From assembly GCF_016625195.1 (NCBI RefSeq), contig NZ_JACVUP010000001.1, forward strand, positions 310,001 through 374,000: a stretch of DNA of 64,000 bases. The letters are read 5' to 3'. Shown piece by piece: positions 17,517 through 26,761 of this stretch. Numbering within the stretch: the stretch's first letter is position 1; each line of letters starts with the position of its first letter. Both the position numbers and the translations under genes were made by a program. This stretch comes from Erwinia sp. S63. GTDB taxonomy: Bacteria > Pseudomonadota > Gammaproteobacteria > Enterobacterales > Enterobacteriaceae. The notes beneath the pieces are model-generated. The model did no database searches. It was not told the origin of the DNA and saw only the letters and a program-made list of their open reading frames with translations.

Positions 17517-20500
17517 TTAGTCCATGCTTACTCTCTCTCTTAGTTCCTTCACGAGAGACTCGTCATCTAACTCGGCACTGATTTCATGACGAATAGCATG
17601 GCCGAACTGTTCAGCTCGTTCACAACCCTCATGATACCCGTGTGACAGCCAGTTCCAGCTTCCAATGACGATGTGACGGCCATCGATCATCATGACCTTT
17701 TCATGGGTGCCTTCAGTCAGTCGGATAACATTGTCTTTCCCAAGCTGTCCACGGTACTGCGCAATCAGATCTTCATCATTATCATCGATACGATCCCATC
17801 GCTGATGATAATAGCCATAGTAGATTTTCACTTTGACGCCGCGTTGCTGAGTTGCGACAAGCAGTGCCAGTTCCGGTCTCTGAGAGCGATGCCCCCCTTG
17901 CCTTATCCACGGGGTGATAATAACAAGCTCCTGCTCACTCTGCGCCGCCAGTGCGCTAAAGGCAGCAATATGTTCACAGTCACGATAATAACGGCGCAAG
18001 CGGGGTGTCTGGCTCAGGTTAGCAAACTGCGGGTGCTGGCTTCCTTGTTCAAGGAGAAAATCCTCCGCCACGCTGTCTGCAAGCACTTTCAGATATCCTC
18101 CTGCTGTTCGCAACCGGTGATGATTGCCAACCACGATGAATTGCTGCTTCGCACGTGAAACAACAACATTCAGCATATTGGGTGACGCATTCTGGAAATT
18201 TGGATTATCAAGAGGATGGAAAATAACCGGACTGTAAATAATCACTTCGAAACCGACCCCCTGGAATTGGTGTACTGTACCAATGCAGTTTTTCTGTCGG
18301 TGGTTCATACGTTGAGCAAGGCGCTGAATAAGTAATGACTTCTGATTACTATAGGGCGTGACAATGCCCACATCGGAGGTGAGATCATAGCCTGCTTCCT
18401 CCAGTTTGTTCACCAATTGCTCAATAGCATCGACCTCATCCAAATTGGTATTCACATTGTCACCTTTCTGGCCCTCGACGCTGTAAAACATCAAATGGTG
18501 CCCGCCTGACTTCTCAAAAGCATTGGTAATGCGTTCAGAAGGCGAGGAGGTTTCCACACTCACGCCACGGTAACCCGCCAGCCGGATAAACAGATCAGCG
18601 ATGGGTTTCTGGCATCGACGATGTTCATCCAGAACAATACCGTTGCCTGTAGCATCAACCCGGCCAGAAAGTGTCCCTGCGGCACGATGCCACGCGGTAA
18701 CTGTCGCAGGAGATACCCGTTCATACAGCGTATTATTTTCGTCAAAATGGCTCATGCGGAGTTGTATGATCAAGTTTTCTGATAGGCTACGGATGGGTTC
18801 AATTTGCAAAGGATCGCCGACAATCATGGCTTTCTCGCTGCGACTGAGCAAAGGAACCACAGACTCAAGCGAAATCATTCCTGCCTCATCGCACAGTATA
18901 AGATTCCACGGTTTATGACCCTTGAGCTCACTCAGTTTACGGTAGCCCGCCGCTTTCCATGCAGAAACTAAAGTGGTCGCCATTACGGGGTATACCAAGG
19001 ATAGAGCACGGTAAAATACATCGAGTTTATCCAGCCAGCGATGATATCCCGCACTGCGTTGGTTACTTAATAGACTTCGCCAATGGGTGAGAACTTCTTC
19101 CAGTTCATTTTTTCGCTTCAATTGTTCCTGCCATATAAAACAAATGGCAGCCTCAAACATCTCTCGATGTTGTTTGATGAAGCGTTTACGTAAAATGTCA
19201 CACCAATTATTTTCCGGGTAACGCTGTCGGTATAGTGCCATGGTCTGTTGTGCATGGGTGACCTGAAGACACTGCTGTTGGATCTTGGCCACTTCAGCGC
19301 GAAGCTTTATTATCTCTTCTATTTGCTGCAAATCGGGTTCGCCATCCAGGAGTTGTGCCAGTAACGCTAAATTGGCAGTTTGGTGCGCAAGAGTTTCCCC
19401 GGCATCTGCCAGGGCTGCCAGCTGGCGATGAGAAAGCGAGGAGAGACCGAAATATTGAAAATCTCCAGGTGCAGCGAGGTTCATTTGCTGTAAGCGAGCT
19501 GGATATTTTCCCTCAAAAAGGCGCGCCAGATGACGTTTCAATCCATTTCGGGGATAGTCACGATAGTGTATTTCAAGTGCTACGCGAAGAGGTGAGTCAA
19601 TCCATCTCAGTATTTGTTCCAGACTATTTTTTTGCGGCCATGTTGCCAGCAATGTCTGGGACATTTTAGTGGCCAGCTGATGCCGTGCTTTTATCTCTTC
19701 AAGCTCCTGTAGCCTTTGCTGCAAAGCATTATCTAGTGCATTGAGATCGTCAGGAAGTAGTACACAGACATGAATATCCAGGCGCTGGGCGTGAGCAGAT
19801 ACATCTTTTATTCTGGCCATTAAAAGATGCGACAGCTCTTCCGCATCACTTGTATTGAAGCCGCAATCAATGATGGATTGACTTGCATTAGCTTTCTCAA
19901 GCACATAGGCCCGGTAGCAAGAATCCAATTCAGCGCGATGTGTTAATAGTATAGATAGGGATGCATGCTGGCTTTGTGGATCATAGCTTTCATGCCGCAA
20001 GCGATTGAGAAGGCGTTCTAATCGGGCAAGTTCAAGCTGTATTTGTTGGTTTGAACCGCTATGAAACCACAGCCAATCCAGATCCTTAGTGACAGGATCG
20101 CCGCGTAAGTCATCAATGATATTTTCAACAGCTTTTATAGCTGTCGAGGTGACCAGCATGCCGTAATTCTTGTCTCTACCATCAGCGATGGCCAGAGCCC
20201 TGTCCACCAACTGTTGCGCAATGAGAGATTTAAACAGTGTCGTTTTACCCGTACCAGGTGCTCCTTGCACGGCAATCAGGCGCTCATCCTGATTTATGGC
20301 CTGTATCGCCATCATTTGCCCGTGACCCAACGGATACTGCGTTTCAAACAATCCTCCAGTCACCACCTCCTTTATATCTAATGGATTTTCTTCATGGTGA
20401 ATGTGATTGACGTACTGCTCAAGTAGAGGGAACTCCCCCACGGCGTTATCGCAAAGCCAGGCAAAATCTTCGCCATCCCGTTTAAGGTTATAATCTTCGT

Positions 20501-21119
20501 TGTGCAATGGAGCGATTAATGCGTTGAAGGCTGTTTCAAGTGACGGATGCCTGTGGTTGGTTCGCTGAATAACCCATTTCTGAAGTGCTTCGAATGCTTC
20601 AAGAAAGGTGCTGAATTTGCATTCGGTAAGTGAGCCGATAATGCTCATCATGTGGCGGTTTTCGCCTAATTCATCCAATTCAATGCCGAATATTTCGCGA
20701 AAAACGAATGGGAAAGCGCTAACCTGCTGGCCATCCTTTACAGGAATTAACAATGAGTTGTTGTCTTGTTCAAAGAAAGATTTAGGCAGGGGGAATGAGA
20801 ACAGGGGCAGATACTTTGTAATAAACCTTTCTCGTTCTTTTTCAACAAAGCGCAATATCGGAAAGAGTAAATTAACGGGTTCAATGTCGGTAATCTCTCC
20901 CTTTTCTCCATACTTCACGAAGCGTTTACGCCAGTTCTCACGCATCTCTGAGGTAACATGAAGCAAAACACCGTTTGGCGTGTCCTCACAGATATTTATA
21001 CCGAGCATCAACTGATGATCTTCATGCACCTGGCTAGCTGGTATTTTGCTTTTTTCTGCACCGCTGAATTTTAAATAGTCTTGCCATGCCGAGAGAATAG
21101 CTTTCGAAGAGTTTTTCAT
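17517..21119 (-). CDS. SF1-type helicase/ATPase fused to a C-terminal phospholipase D-like nuclease domain
   Basis: A 1200-residue protein. An uncharacterised N-terminal region (1-240) precedes a superfamily 1 helicase core: Walker A GAPGTGKTT at 286-294, Walker B LILCDEAGM near 743 after a long helical insertion, GDPLQIEPI motif III, motif V-like GTVHQFQGVGFEVII near 950 and motif VI-like NVVVSRAKQQF near 985. The last 150 residues carry one PLD signature, HEKVMMID followed by GSWNW, near 1138. This pairing of nucleic-acid translocase and nuclease is frequent in phage defence. The ATG at 21119 is chosen from alignment sense; ATG 21146 is possible and neither has a clear ribosome site. Base composition is visibly more AT-rich than its neighbours, and it sits between a terminator and tRNA-Asn, suggesting acquisition. 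Confidence 0.85.
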   Translation of the reverse strand: MKNSSKAILSAWQDYLKFSGAEKSKIPASQVHEDHQLMLGINICEDTPNGVLLHVTSEMRENWRKRFVKYGEKGEITDIEPVNLLFPILRFVEKERERFITKYLPLFSFPLPKSFFEQDNNSLLIPVKDGQQVSAFPFVFREIFGIELDELGENRHMMSIIGSLTECKFSTFLEAFEALQKWVIQRTNHRHPSLETAFNALIAPLHNEDYNLKRDGEDFAWLCDNAVGEFPLLEQYVNHIHHEENPLDIKEVVTGGLFETQYPLGHGQMMAIQAINQDERLIAVQGAPGTGKTTLFKSLIAQQLVDRALAIADGRDKNYGMLVTSTAIKAVENIIDDLRGDPVTKDLDWLWFHSGSNQQIQLELARLERLLNRLRHESYDPQSQHASLSILLTHRAELDSCYRAYVLEKANASQSIIDCGFNTSDAEELSHLLMARIKDVSAHAQRLDIHVCVLLPDDLNALDNALQQRLQELEEIKARHQLATKMSQTLLATWPQKNSLEQILRWIDSPLRVALEIHYRDYPRNGLKRHLARLFEGKYPARLQQMNLAAPGDFQYFGLSSLSHRQLAALADAGETLAHQTANLALLAQLLDGEPDLQQIEEIIKLRAEVAKIQQQCLQVTHAQQTMALYRQRYPENNWCDILRKRFIKQHREMFEAAICFIWQEQLKRKNELEEVLTHWRSLLSNQRSAGYHRWLDKLDVFYRALSLVYPVMATTLVSAWKAAGYRKLSELKGHKPWNLILCDEAGMISLESVVPLLSRSEKAMIVGDPLQIEPIRSLSENLIIQLRMSHFDENNTLYERVSPATVTAWHRAAGTLSGRVDATGNGIVLDEHRRCQKPIADLFIRLAGYRGVSVETSSPSERITNAFEKSGGHHLMFYSVEGQKGDNVNTNLDEVDAIEQLVNKLEEAGYDLTSDVGIVTPYSNQKSLLIQRLAQRMNHRQKNCIGTVHQFQGVGFEVIIYSPVIFHPLDNPNFQNASPNMLNVVVSRAKQQFIVVGNHHRLRTAGGYLKVLADSVAEDFLLEQGSQHPQFANLSQTPRLRRYYRDCEHIAAFSALAAQSEQELVIITPWIRQGGHRSQRPELALLVATQQRGVKVKIYYGYYHQRWDRIDDNDEDLIAQYRGQLGKDNVIRLTEGTHEKVMMIDGRHIVIGSWNWLSHGYHEGCERAEQFGHAIRHEISAELDDESLVKELRERVSMD

Positions 21120-21264
21120 TGATTTTGCCGTACCGTATCGGTCCATGATTGCAGGAATTGACAGGTGCAGGATAGCATACCCTTGAATTTCAGAGTTAAA
21201 AGTGGATCGCGAATGTATTGTTAGCAGTATGTTGCGACAGAAAGCTGGTGATAGAAAAAACAAA

Positions 21265-21294
21265 AAGCCCGCTCAGGTTTCCCTGAGCGGGCTT
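21265..21294 (-). terminator. Terminator of the tRNA-Asn transcript
   Basis: A 13-bp stem (AAGCCCGCTCAGG / CCTGAGCGGGCTT) ten bases beyond the tRNA 3' end. On the minus strand it is followed by a T-rich tract (CTTTTTGTTTTTT). Confidence 0.88.
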
Positions 21295-21303
21295 CTCTAA
21301 ATT

Positions 21304-21379
21304 TGGCTCCTCTGACTGGACTCGAACCAGTGACATACGGATTAACAGTCCGCCGTTCTACCGACTGAACTACAGAGGA
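21304..21379 (-). tRNA. tRNA-Asn (anticodon GUU)
   Basis: The minus strand reads TCCTCTGTAGTTCAGTCGGT at its 5' end, an anticodon stem-loop GGACTGTTAATCC with GTT anticodon, the TTCGAGTC T-loop and an encoded CCA end, 76 bases in all. Acceptor stem TCCTCTG pairs with CAGAGGA. In E. coli asn tRNA genes also flank nac-cbl and are an integration hotspot for genomic islands. Confidence 0.97.
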
Positions 21380-21815
21380 ATCGTGTGAACGAGGCGCATA
21401 TTAGCGATGCCGATCCCCAATGTCAAAGCCCGATCGCACACTTCTGGTTTAAGTGCGCGTAAAAGCAGCGGAATGGTGTTTTTCTGCCTTGAACGTTCAG
21501 ATTTCAAACTGCCAGCAAGATCTCACTTTAAGCGCATTTCCTTTGAGATGTTAGATGCGTGTCAAAGTTTTGTTATTTGCCGATTTTAAAACAATCATTT
21601 CAGTGCTTTTATGATGAAAATTTCAAATGACGATCAGATGAAACAAATGAACTGCTTATCATCACGGGTGAAATCAGTTTGAAGGTCTGAAACGGCATTT
21701 TGAAAATAACCTTTTGATAAGTAGATAGTTGCAGGAAAGAGCAGTACCGAAACGATAGCGTTAGACCAGAAGCCTTACCTCTACAACCAGATAAATAACG
21801 CCAGTGCCGTTGAGT

Positions 21816-21839
21816 GAATGTAAAAAATATTTTTCATTC
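21816..21839. promoter_or_regulatory. 24-bp near-perfect palindrome, candidate operator
   Basis: GAATG-T-AAAAAA is mirrored by TATTTTT-C-ATTC, 48 bases before the sugar-binding protein gene and within its likely promoter region. The symmetry and A/T core suit a repressor site. The remaining 430 bases back to the tRNA gene show nothing else recognisable. Confidence 0.45.
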
Positions 21840-21886
21840 GTCGTATCAGCCCAACTGAGCATGTTAACGAATAAGAAGGGTTACCT

Positions 21887-22810
21887 ATGAAATTCAAAAA
21901 AGCGTTAGTGACTTCCCTGTTAGCTTGCATGTTACCTGCCGCTGTTATGGCAAAAGACCTTCAGGTGGGCGTCTCTATGGCGCTGTTTGACGATAACTTC
22001 CTTACCATTCTGCGCACCGCGATGCAGAAAGAGATGACCAAAGATGGTGTTAAGGGTCAGGTCGAAGATGCGAAAGGCGACGTCTCCCAACAGCTGCAAC
22101 AAATTCAGAACTTCATCGGTCAGGGCGTCGACGCCATTATCGTTAACCCGGTGGATACCAATGCCGTCAAACCTTTGATGGATGCGGCTTCTAAAGCGGG
22201 TGTGCCGCTGATCTTTGTTAACCGTAAACCGGCAGGTGAGCTGAGCGATAAGATGGCGTATGTCGGTTCCGATTCTGAGCTGGCTGGACGTCTGCAGATG
22301 GAAGCGCTGGCAAAAGCGATGAACGGTAAAGGCAACGTCGCGATTCTGATGGGCGACCTGGCTAACGAATCCACCCGTGACCGTACCAAAGGTGTTGAAG
22401 CGGTGGTGGCTAAATACCCGGGCCTCAAAGTGGTGCAGAAACAGACCGCGAAATTCACCCGTAATGACGCAGTAGATGTGGTGAGTAACTGGATGACCGC
22501 AGGCGATGACATTCAGGCCATTGCTTCTAACAACGATGAAATGGCGATTGGTGCGCTGCAGGCGCTGGGCAAAAACCCGAACCACATCCTGATTGCAGGC
22601 GTGGATGGTACGCCGGATGCGTTGCAGATGCTGAAGAACGGCAAAATGGTCGCCACCGTGTTCCAGGATGCTAAAGGTCAGGGTGAAGGCGCCGTACAGG
22701 CTGCGGTGAAACTGGCGAAAGGCGAGAAGGTTGAGAAGGTGATTAACATCCCTTACCAGCTGATCACCAAAGACAACATGGCGCAGTTCGAATCACGTAA
22801 CCAGAAATAA
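21887..22810 (+). CDS. Sugar ABC transporter substrate-binding protein (RbsB-like, perhaps inositol/rhizopine)
   Basis: A 307-residue periplasmic protein. A Sec signal (MKFKKALVTSLLACMLPAAV, cleaved after MA) is followed by the type-I sugar-binding fold: VGVSMALFDDNFLTILRTAM near residue 28, QGVDAIIVNPVDTNAV near 82, the NESTRDRTKGVE motif near 160 and NNDEMAIGALQAL near 217. The sequence is nearer to the inositol/rhizopine-binding branch than to classical RbsB as I remember them, but this is a soft judgement. It heads a three-gene transporter with an ATPase and a permease and no catabolic genes attached. Confidence 0.9.
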   Translation: MKFKKALVTSLLACMLPAAVMAKDLQVGVSMALFDDNFLTILRTAMQKEMTKDGVKGQVEDAKGDVSQQLQQIQNFIGQGVDAIIVNPVDTNAVKPLMDAASKAGVPLIFVNRKPAGELSDKMAYVGSDSELAGRLQMEALAKAMNGKGNVAILMGDLANESTRDRTKGVEAVVAKYPGLKVVQKQTAKFTRNDAVDVVSNWMTAGDDIQAIASNNDEMAIGALQALGKNPNHILIAGVDGTPDALQMLKNGKMVATVFQDAKGQGEGAVQAAVKLAKGEKVEKVINIPYQLITKDNMAQFESRNQK

Positions 22811-22842
22811 TCGTTCCCGACTTAGCCGTACGGAGGTGATGA

Positions 22843-24327
22843 ATGACCGCATTTGCGCTTGAAGCCGAAGGCATCAGCAAGTTCTTCCCTGGAGTGAAGG
22901 CACTCGACAATGTCTCACTACGCATTAAACCGGGGTCGGTACATGCCCTGATGGGTGAAAATGGCGCGGGCAAATCCACTTTAATGAAATGCCTTATCGG
23001 GATGTATCGTCCCGATAAGGGCACCATTCGCATTAAAGGGGAGCCGGTGCAGTTCCAGGACACCATGGACGCGTTGCGTTCTGGCATCTCGATGATCCAC
23101 CAGGAACTGAATCTGGTGCCTTACATGACTGTGGCTGAGAACATCTGGCTCGGTCGCGAACCGATGAAGTACGGCTTTGTTGACCACGCGTTGCTGAACA
23201 AGCAAACGCAGGAATTACTCAACAAACTTAATATCCGTTTAAAAGCCGATCGTATGGTTGGCGAGCTGAGTATCGCTGCTCAGCAGATGGTGGAAATTGC
23301 CAAAGCGGTGTCGTGGAACTCCGACATTGTGATTATGGACGAACCGACCTCGGCACTGACGGAAACCGAAGTGGCGCATCTGTTCACCATCATCCGCGAC
23401 CTGCGCGAGCAGGGTAAAGCCATCATCTATATCAGTCACAAGATGGATGAGATTTTCACCATCACCGATGAGATCAGCATTTTCCGCGACGGGACCTGGG
23501 TGGGCAGCAACAGCACTTCCGAGTTTACCCGTCAGTCGCTGATTACTCAGATGGTGGGGCGTGAACTGACGCAGTTGTTCCCGAAATTCAATGGTGAGAT
23601 CGGTGAAGAAGTGCTGACGGTTCGCAATCTGACCTGCAAAGACCGTTTCACCGATATCAACTTCACGGTGCGCAAGGGCGAAATCCTTGGCGTTGCCGGT
23701 CTGGTGGGGGCGGGACGCAGTGAAGTGATGGAAAGTTTGTTCGGGATGGAAAGCTTCGACAGCGGTGAAGTGCTGATCGATGGCGTGCCGGTCAAAATCG
23801 ATTCGCCCTCCACGGCGATTGAGAAGGGCATGGCGTTCCTCACCGAAGACCGTAAAAAGTCCGGCTTATTCCTGGTGTTGTCGGTGATGGAGAACATGAG
23901 CATCGTCAACATGCCGGATTATGTCAGTAAAGCCGGTTTCGTTAGCCACATGAAGATGGCACAGGACTGCATGGAGCAGATCCGCAAGCTCAATATTAAA
24001 ACGCCGACCATGGATCAGATCATCAACAACCTCAGTGGCGGTAACCAGCAGAAGGTGCTGATTGCGCGTTGGCTGCTGGCACAACCGAAGATTCTGATCC
24101 TCGATGAACCGACGCGCGGTATTGACGTCGGGGCAAAAGCCGAGATTTACCGCTTAATCAGCGAACTGGCAAACCGTGGCGTGGCCATCATTATGGTCTC
24201 GTCGGAGTTGCCGGAAATTCTGGGCATGAGCGACCGCGTGATGGTTATGCACGGCGGACGTTTAACTGGCATCCTCGATAAAGAAGAGGCCAATCAGGAA
24301 ACCATTTTGTCGTTGGCATCCGAGTGA
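22843..24327 (+). CDS. Sugar ABC transporter ATP-binding protein (MglA/RbsA-like)
   Basis: A 494-residue double ATPase of the CUT2 carbohydrate importers. The first domain has Walker A GENGAGKST near residue 38, an LSIAAQQMVEIAKA signature near 143 and Walker B IVIMDEPTSAL. The second half has the degenerate AGLVGAGRSEV P-loop near 290, the signature LSGGNQQK near 400 and ILILDEPTRGIDVGAK, the standard asymmetry of this family. GGAGGTGA gives a strong ribosome site. It lies 32 bases after the binding-protein gene. Confidence 0.95.
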   Translation: MTAFALEAEGISKFFPGVKALDNVSLRIKPGSVHALMGENGAGKSTLMKCLIGMYRPDKGTIRIKGEPVQFQDTMDALRSGISMIHQELNLVPYMTVAENIWLGREPMKYGFVDHALLNKQTQELLNKLNIRLKADRMVGELSIAAQQMVEIAKAVSWNSDIVIMDEPTSALTETEVAHLFTIIRDLREQGKAIIYISHKMDEIFTITDEISIFRDGTWVGSNSTSEFTRQSLITQMVGRELTQLFPKFNGEIGEEVLTVRNLTCKDRFTDINFTVRKGEILGVAGLVGAGRSEVMESLFGMESFDSGEVLIDGVPVKIDSPSTAIEKGMAFLTEDRKKSGLFLVLSVMENMSIVNMPDYVSKAGFVSHMKMAQDCMEQIRKLNIKTPTMDQIINNLSGGNQQKVLIARWLLAQPKILILDEPTRGIDVGAKAEIYRLISELANRGVAIIMVSSELPEILGMSDRVMVMHGGRLTGILDKEEANQETILSLASE

Positions 24328-24341
24328 GGCGCGAGACATCT

Positions 24342-25373
24342 ATGAGTAACGTAAAAATTACGGCCCCGCAGGCCGCGGAATCGACATCCTTCTTTGGCAA
24401 CCTGCGCCATAAGTTGCCGAAAGATACCGGCATCTTTGTGGTGATGCTGGGTATTGCCTTAATCTTTGAGATTGCAGGCTGGTACGTGCGTGACCAATCT
24501 TTCCTGCTCAACACCAACCGTCTGGTATTGATTGTTTTACAGGTGGCGATCATCGGCATCATTGCGGTGGGCGTGACCCAGGTCATCATCACAACGGGGA
24601 TTGATCTGTCGTCTGGTTCGGTGATTGCACTGACGGCGGTGGTGGCGGCTAGCCTGGCACAAACCTCTGACAGCCTGACACCAATGTATCCGTCACTGGT
24701 TAACCTGCCTGCCGTCATTCCGATTGTGGCCGGTATTGGTGTCGGCCTGCTGTGTGGGGTCATGAACGGTTTCCTGATTACCAAGACCGGTATCCCGCCA
24801 TTTATCGCCACACTGGGCATGATGGTGTCGGCGCGTGGTCTGGCGCAGTACTACACGCAAGGTAACCCGATCAGCTTCCTGTCAGATGGTTTTACCTCCA
24901 TCGGCCAGGGTGCAATGCCGGTGATTATCTTCCTGGTGGTGGCCTTCCTGTTCCACATCGCTCTGAAACATACCCGTTACGGTAAATATGTTTACGCGAT
25001 TGGCGGCAACATGACGTCGGCCAAAGTGTCAGGGATCAACGTTAATAAGTACCTGATCATCGTTTACACCATCGCGGGTGCGTTGTCTGGCCTGGCGGGT
25101 GTGGTGCTGGCGGCGCGTGTCAGTAGCGGCCAGTCAAGCATGGGTATGGCATACGAGCTGGATGCGATTGCTGCAGCGGTTATCGGTGGTAGCAGCCTGA
25201 TGGGCGGCGTGGGTCGCATCACCGGGACGCTGATTGGTGCGGTGATTCTGGGTCTGATTAAGAGCGGATTCACCTTCGTGGGTGTGGATGCTTACGTGCA
25301 GGACATCATTAAAGGCATCATCATCGTTGCCGCAGTGTCCATCGATATGCATAGAAACCGTAAAAAGAGATAG
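24342..25373 (+). CDS. Sugar ABC transporter permease (RbsC/MglC-like)
   Basis: A 343-residue inner-membrane protein with eight to ten hydrophobic segments. The CUT2 permease pattern is visible: GVTQVIITTGIDLSSGSVIAL near residue 84, TGIPPFIATLGMMVSARGLA near 155, the NMTSAKVSGINV loop near 225 and AAAVIGGSSLMGGVGRITGT near 285. I start at MSNVKI rather than an upstream GTG-type codon at 24324. It is the last gene of the importer; a hairpin follows. Confidence 0.94.
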   Translation: MSNVKITAPQAAESTSFFGNLRHKLPKDTGIFVVMLGIALIFEIAGWYVRDQSFLLNTNRLVLIVLQVAIIGIIAVGVTQVIITTGIDLSSGSVIALTAVVAASLAQTSDSLTPMYPSLVNLPAVIPIVAGIGVGLLCGVMNGFLITKTGIPPFIATLGMMVSARGLAQYYTQGNPISFLSDGFTSIGQGAMPVIIFLVVAFLFHIALKHTRYGKYVYAIGGNMTSAKVSGINVNKYLIIVYTIAGALSGLAGVVLAARVSSGQSSMGMAYELDAIAAAVIGGSSLMGGVGRITGTLIGAVILGLIKSGFTFVGVDAYVQDIIKGIIIVAAVSIDMHRNRKKR

Positions 25374-25387
25374 TACTTCCTGATTGC

Positions 25388-25408
25388 AGGGCGCACTGTG
25401 TGCGCCCT
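25388..25408 (+). terminator. Hairpin after permease gene
   Basis: AGGGCGCAC / GTGCGCCCT with a three-base loop, 14 bases after the stop. No T-run follows, and the stem resembles the second hairpin of repeat family B, so it may be a REP-like element as well as, or instead of, a terminator. Confidence 0.5.
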
Positions 25409-25518
25409 CAAGGACATTTTGCTCCGTTGTTCACAATAAGTTTTCCTACTGGTTGATCCTGCTCCTTTCCCCGCGTTTGCTTTCGTTCTGACCGTTTTTG
25501 GTCATTTTCTGTGAGTTA

Positions 25519-25591
25519 TGCACCACTGCGACGCTTTCGGTCATCACTTTTTTGCACATCTGCCACGCAAGTTGCGCACCATGGTGGTGCA
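25519..25591. promoter_or_regulatory. NtrC-type enhancer upstream of nac
   Basis: CGCACCATGGTGGTGCA (25575-25591) closely matches the NtrC dyad (TGCAC-N7-GTGCA type, as at E. coli glnA). A weaker half-site TGCACCA begins at 25519. They lie about 145 and 200 bases before the sigma-54 promoter, a normal enhancer distance. Confidence 0.78.
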
Positions 25592-25720
25592 TTTCGATTT
25601 GTTTTTAATCACTCTGTGTCATGTGCCCAGCTTATTAACTCTTAAGAGGTAATCAGAAAGGCTTATTTTCCGTGCCGTTAGGAATATTCTGGCACTGCTT
25701 TTTCACGGCTCGAATAAACC

Positions 25721-25736
25721 TGGCCTGCATATTGCA
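25721..25736 (+). promoter_or_regulatory. Sigma-54 promoter of nac
   Basis: TGGCCTGCATATTGCA matches TGGCAC-N5-TTGCA, with GG and GC elements at the exact 11-base spacing required. Transcription should begin about 11 bases later, leaving a 60-base leader. A second, poorer match begins at 25690. nac is known to be sigma-54 and NtrC dependent in enteric bacteria. Confidence 0.85.
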
Positions 25737-25805
25737 ACTTCATGAACACAAGCCAGCAGGCTGAGACACCCAGATAATGGGCATTCGGGGATTGACGGAG
25801 GCAAT

Positions 25806-26723
25806 ATGAACTTAAGACGACTGAAGTACTTTGTAAAAATCGTCGATATCGGCAGCCTGACTCAGGCAGCAGAAGTGCTGCACATCGCGCAGCCTGCGCT
25901 CAGCCAGCAAGTTGCGACGCTGGAAAACGAACTCGATCAGCAATTGCTGATCCGCACCAAGCGCGGCGTGACGCCAACCGAAGCGGGCAAAATTCTTTAT
26001 GCTCACGCTCGTACCATTTTGCGCCAGTGTGAGCAGGCACAAACGGCAGTGATCAATGCAGGCCAGGCATTAAATGGCCAGGTATCGATTGGTCTGGCAC
26101 CAGGCACCGCGGCTTCTTCGCTCACCATGCCGCTGCTGCAGACCGTACGTGAACAGTTCCCGGATGTGCTGGTGTATCTGCATGAGAACAGCGGCACATC
26201 GTTAAATGAAAAAGTGATGAACGGGCAGCTGGATATGGCGGTGCTGTATGACCGTGCGCCGACTGCCGGCATTAACAGCATTCCACTGATGAAAGAAGAG
26301 TTGTATCTGGTTGGTGCCACCGCGTGTCCGGGCGCTACTGTTGATCTCGCCGATGTGGCGCAGATGAACCTGTTCTTGCCGCGTGACTACAGCGCCGTGC
26401 GCAAACGCGTGGATGAAGCATTCTCGCTGCGTCGCTTGAGTGCCAAAATAATTGGTGAAATTGAATCTATCTCAACCCTGACCGCAGCGGTTTCTAGCGG
26501 CATGGGCGTGACCGTGTTGCCAGAATCAGCGGCTCGCGCTCTGGTGAGTTCAACTCACGCATGGATGGCGCGCATTAACAGCCCATCGCTGAATCTGCCG
26601 CTGTCGTTGAATATCTCAGCGCGTCTGCCGCTGTCGCCATCGGCGCAGGCAGTGAAAAACATTCTGCTGTCACTGCTGAATAAGCCGATGACGGAAGAGC
26701 GTGAGTTGATGCTGGTCGGTTAA
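25806..26723 (+). CDS. nac: Nitrogen assimilation control LysR regulator Nac
   Basis: A 305-residue LysR regulator. Its first 75 residues (LRRLKYFVKIVDIGSLTQAA, then EVLHIAQPALSQQVATLE) are nearly identical to E. coli Nac as remembered, and the ESISTLTAAVSSGMGVTVLPESAARAL segment of the effector domain also matches. Under nitrogen limitation Nac links NtrC to sigma-70 promoters, activating use of poor nitrogen sources and repressing ammonia-wasting functions. Its own control region holds an NtrC site and a sigma-54 promoter. cbl follows, the same neighbour as in E. coli, where Nac also activates cbl. Confidence 0.96.
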   Translation: MNLRRLKYFVKIVDIGSLTQAAEVLHIAQPALSQQVATLENELDQQLLIRTKRGVTPTEAGKILYAHARTILRQCEQAQTAVINAGQALNGQVSIGLAPGTAASSLTMPLLQTVREQFPDVLVYLHENSGTSLNEKVMNGQLDMAVLYDRAPTAGINSIPLMKEELYLVGATACPGATVDLADVAQMNLFLPRDYSAVRKRVDEAFSLRRLSAKIIGEIESISTLTAAVSSGMGVTVLPESAARALVSSTHAWMARINSPSLNLPLSLNISARLPLSPSAQAVKNILLSLLNKPMTEERELMLVG

Positions 26724-26735
26724 TCACTTCTTCGT

Positions 26736-26761
26736 TACCCCAGCTTTCAACGGCTGGGGTA
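26736..26761 (+). terminator. Hairpin between nac and cbl
   Basis: TACCCCAGC / GCTGGGGTA stem with an eight-base loop, then AAACTTTTC. A likely terminator, partial or full, that would separate nac from the cbl transcript. Confidence 0.65.

Noticed and set aside
17399..21294. Similar terminator hairpins at both ends of the helicase gene taken as att-like direct repeats
   Set aside because: CCCGCTC/GAGCGGG stems are common terminators (another is at 14599) and the sequences beyond the stems differ; no duplicated tRNA end was seen near 17.4 kb.
21932..22585. 217-codon minus-strand open frame inside the sugar-binding protein gene
   Set aside because: Composition (His, Phe, Arg rich) and full overlap with a well-supported gene mark it as an antisense shadow.
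25690..25705. TGGCACTGCTTTTTCA as the nac sigma-54 promoter
   Set aside because: It has a perfect TGGCAC but lacks the -12 GC; the element at 25721 fits better.
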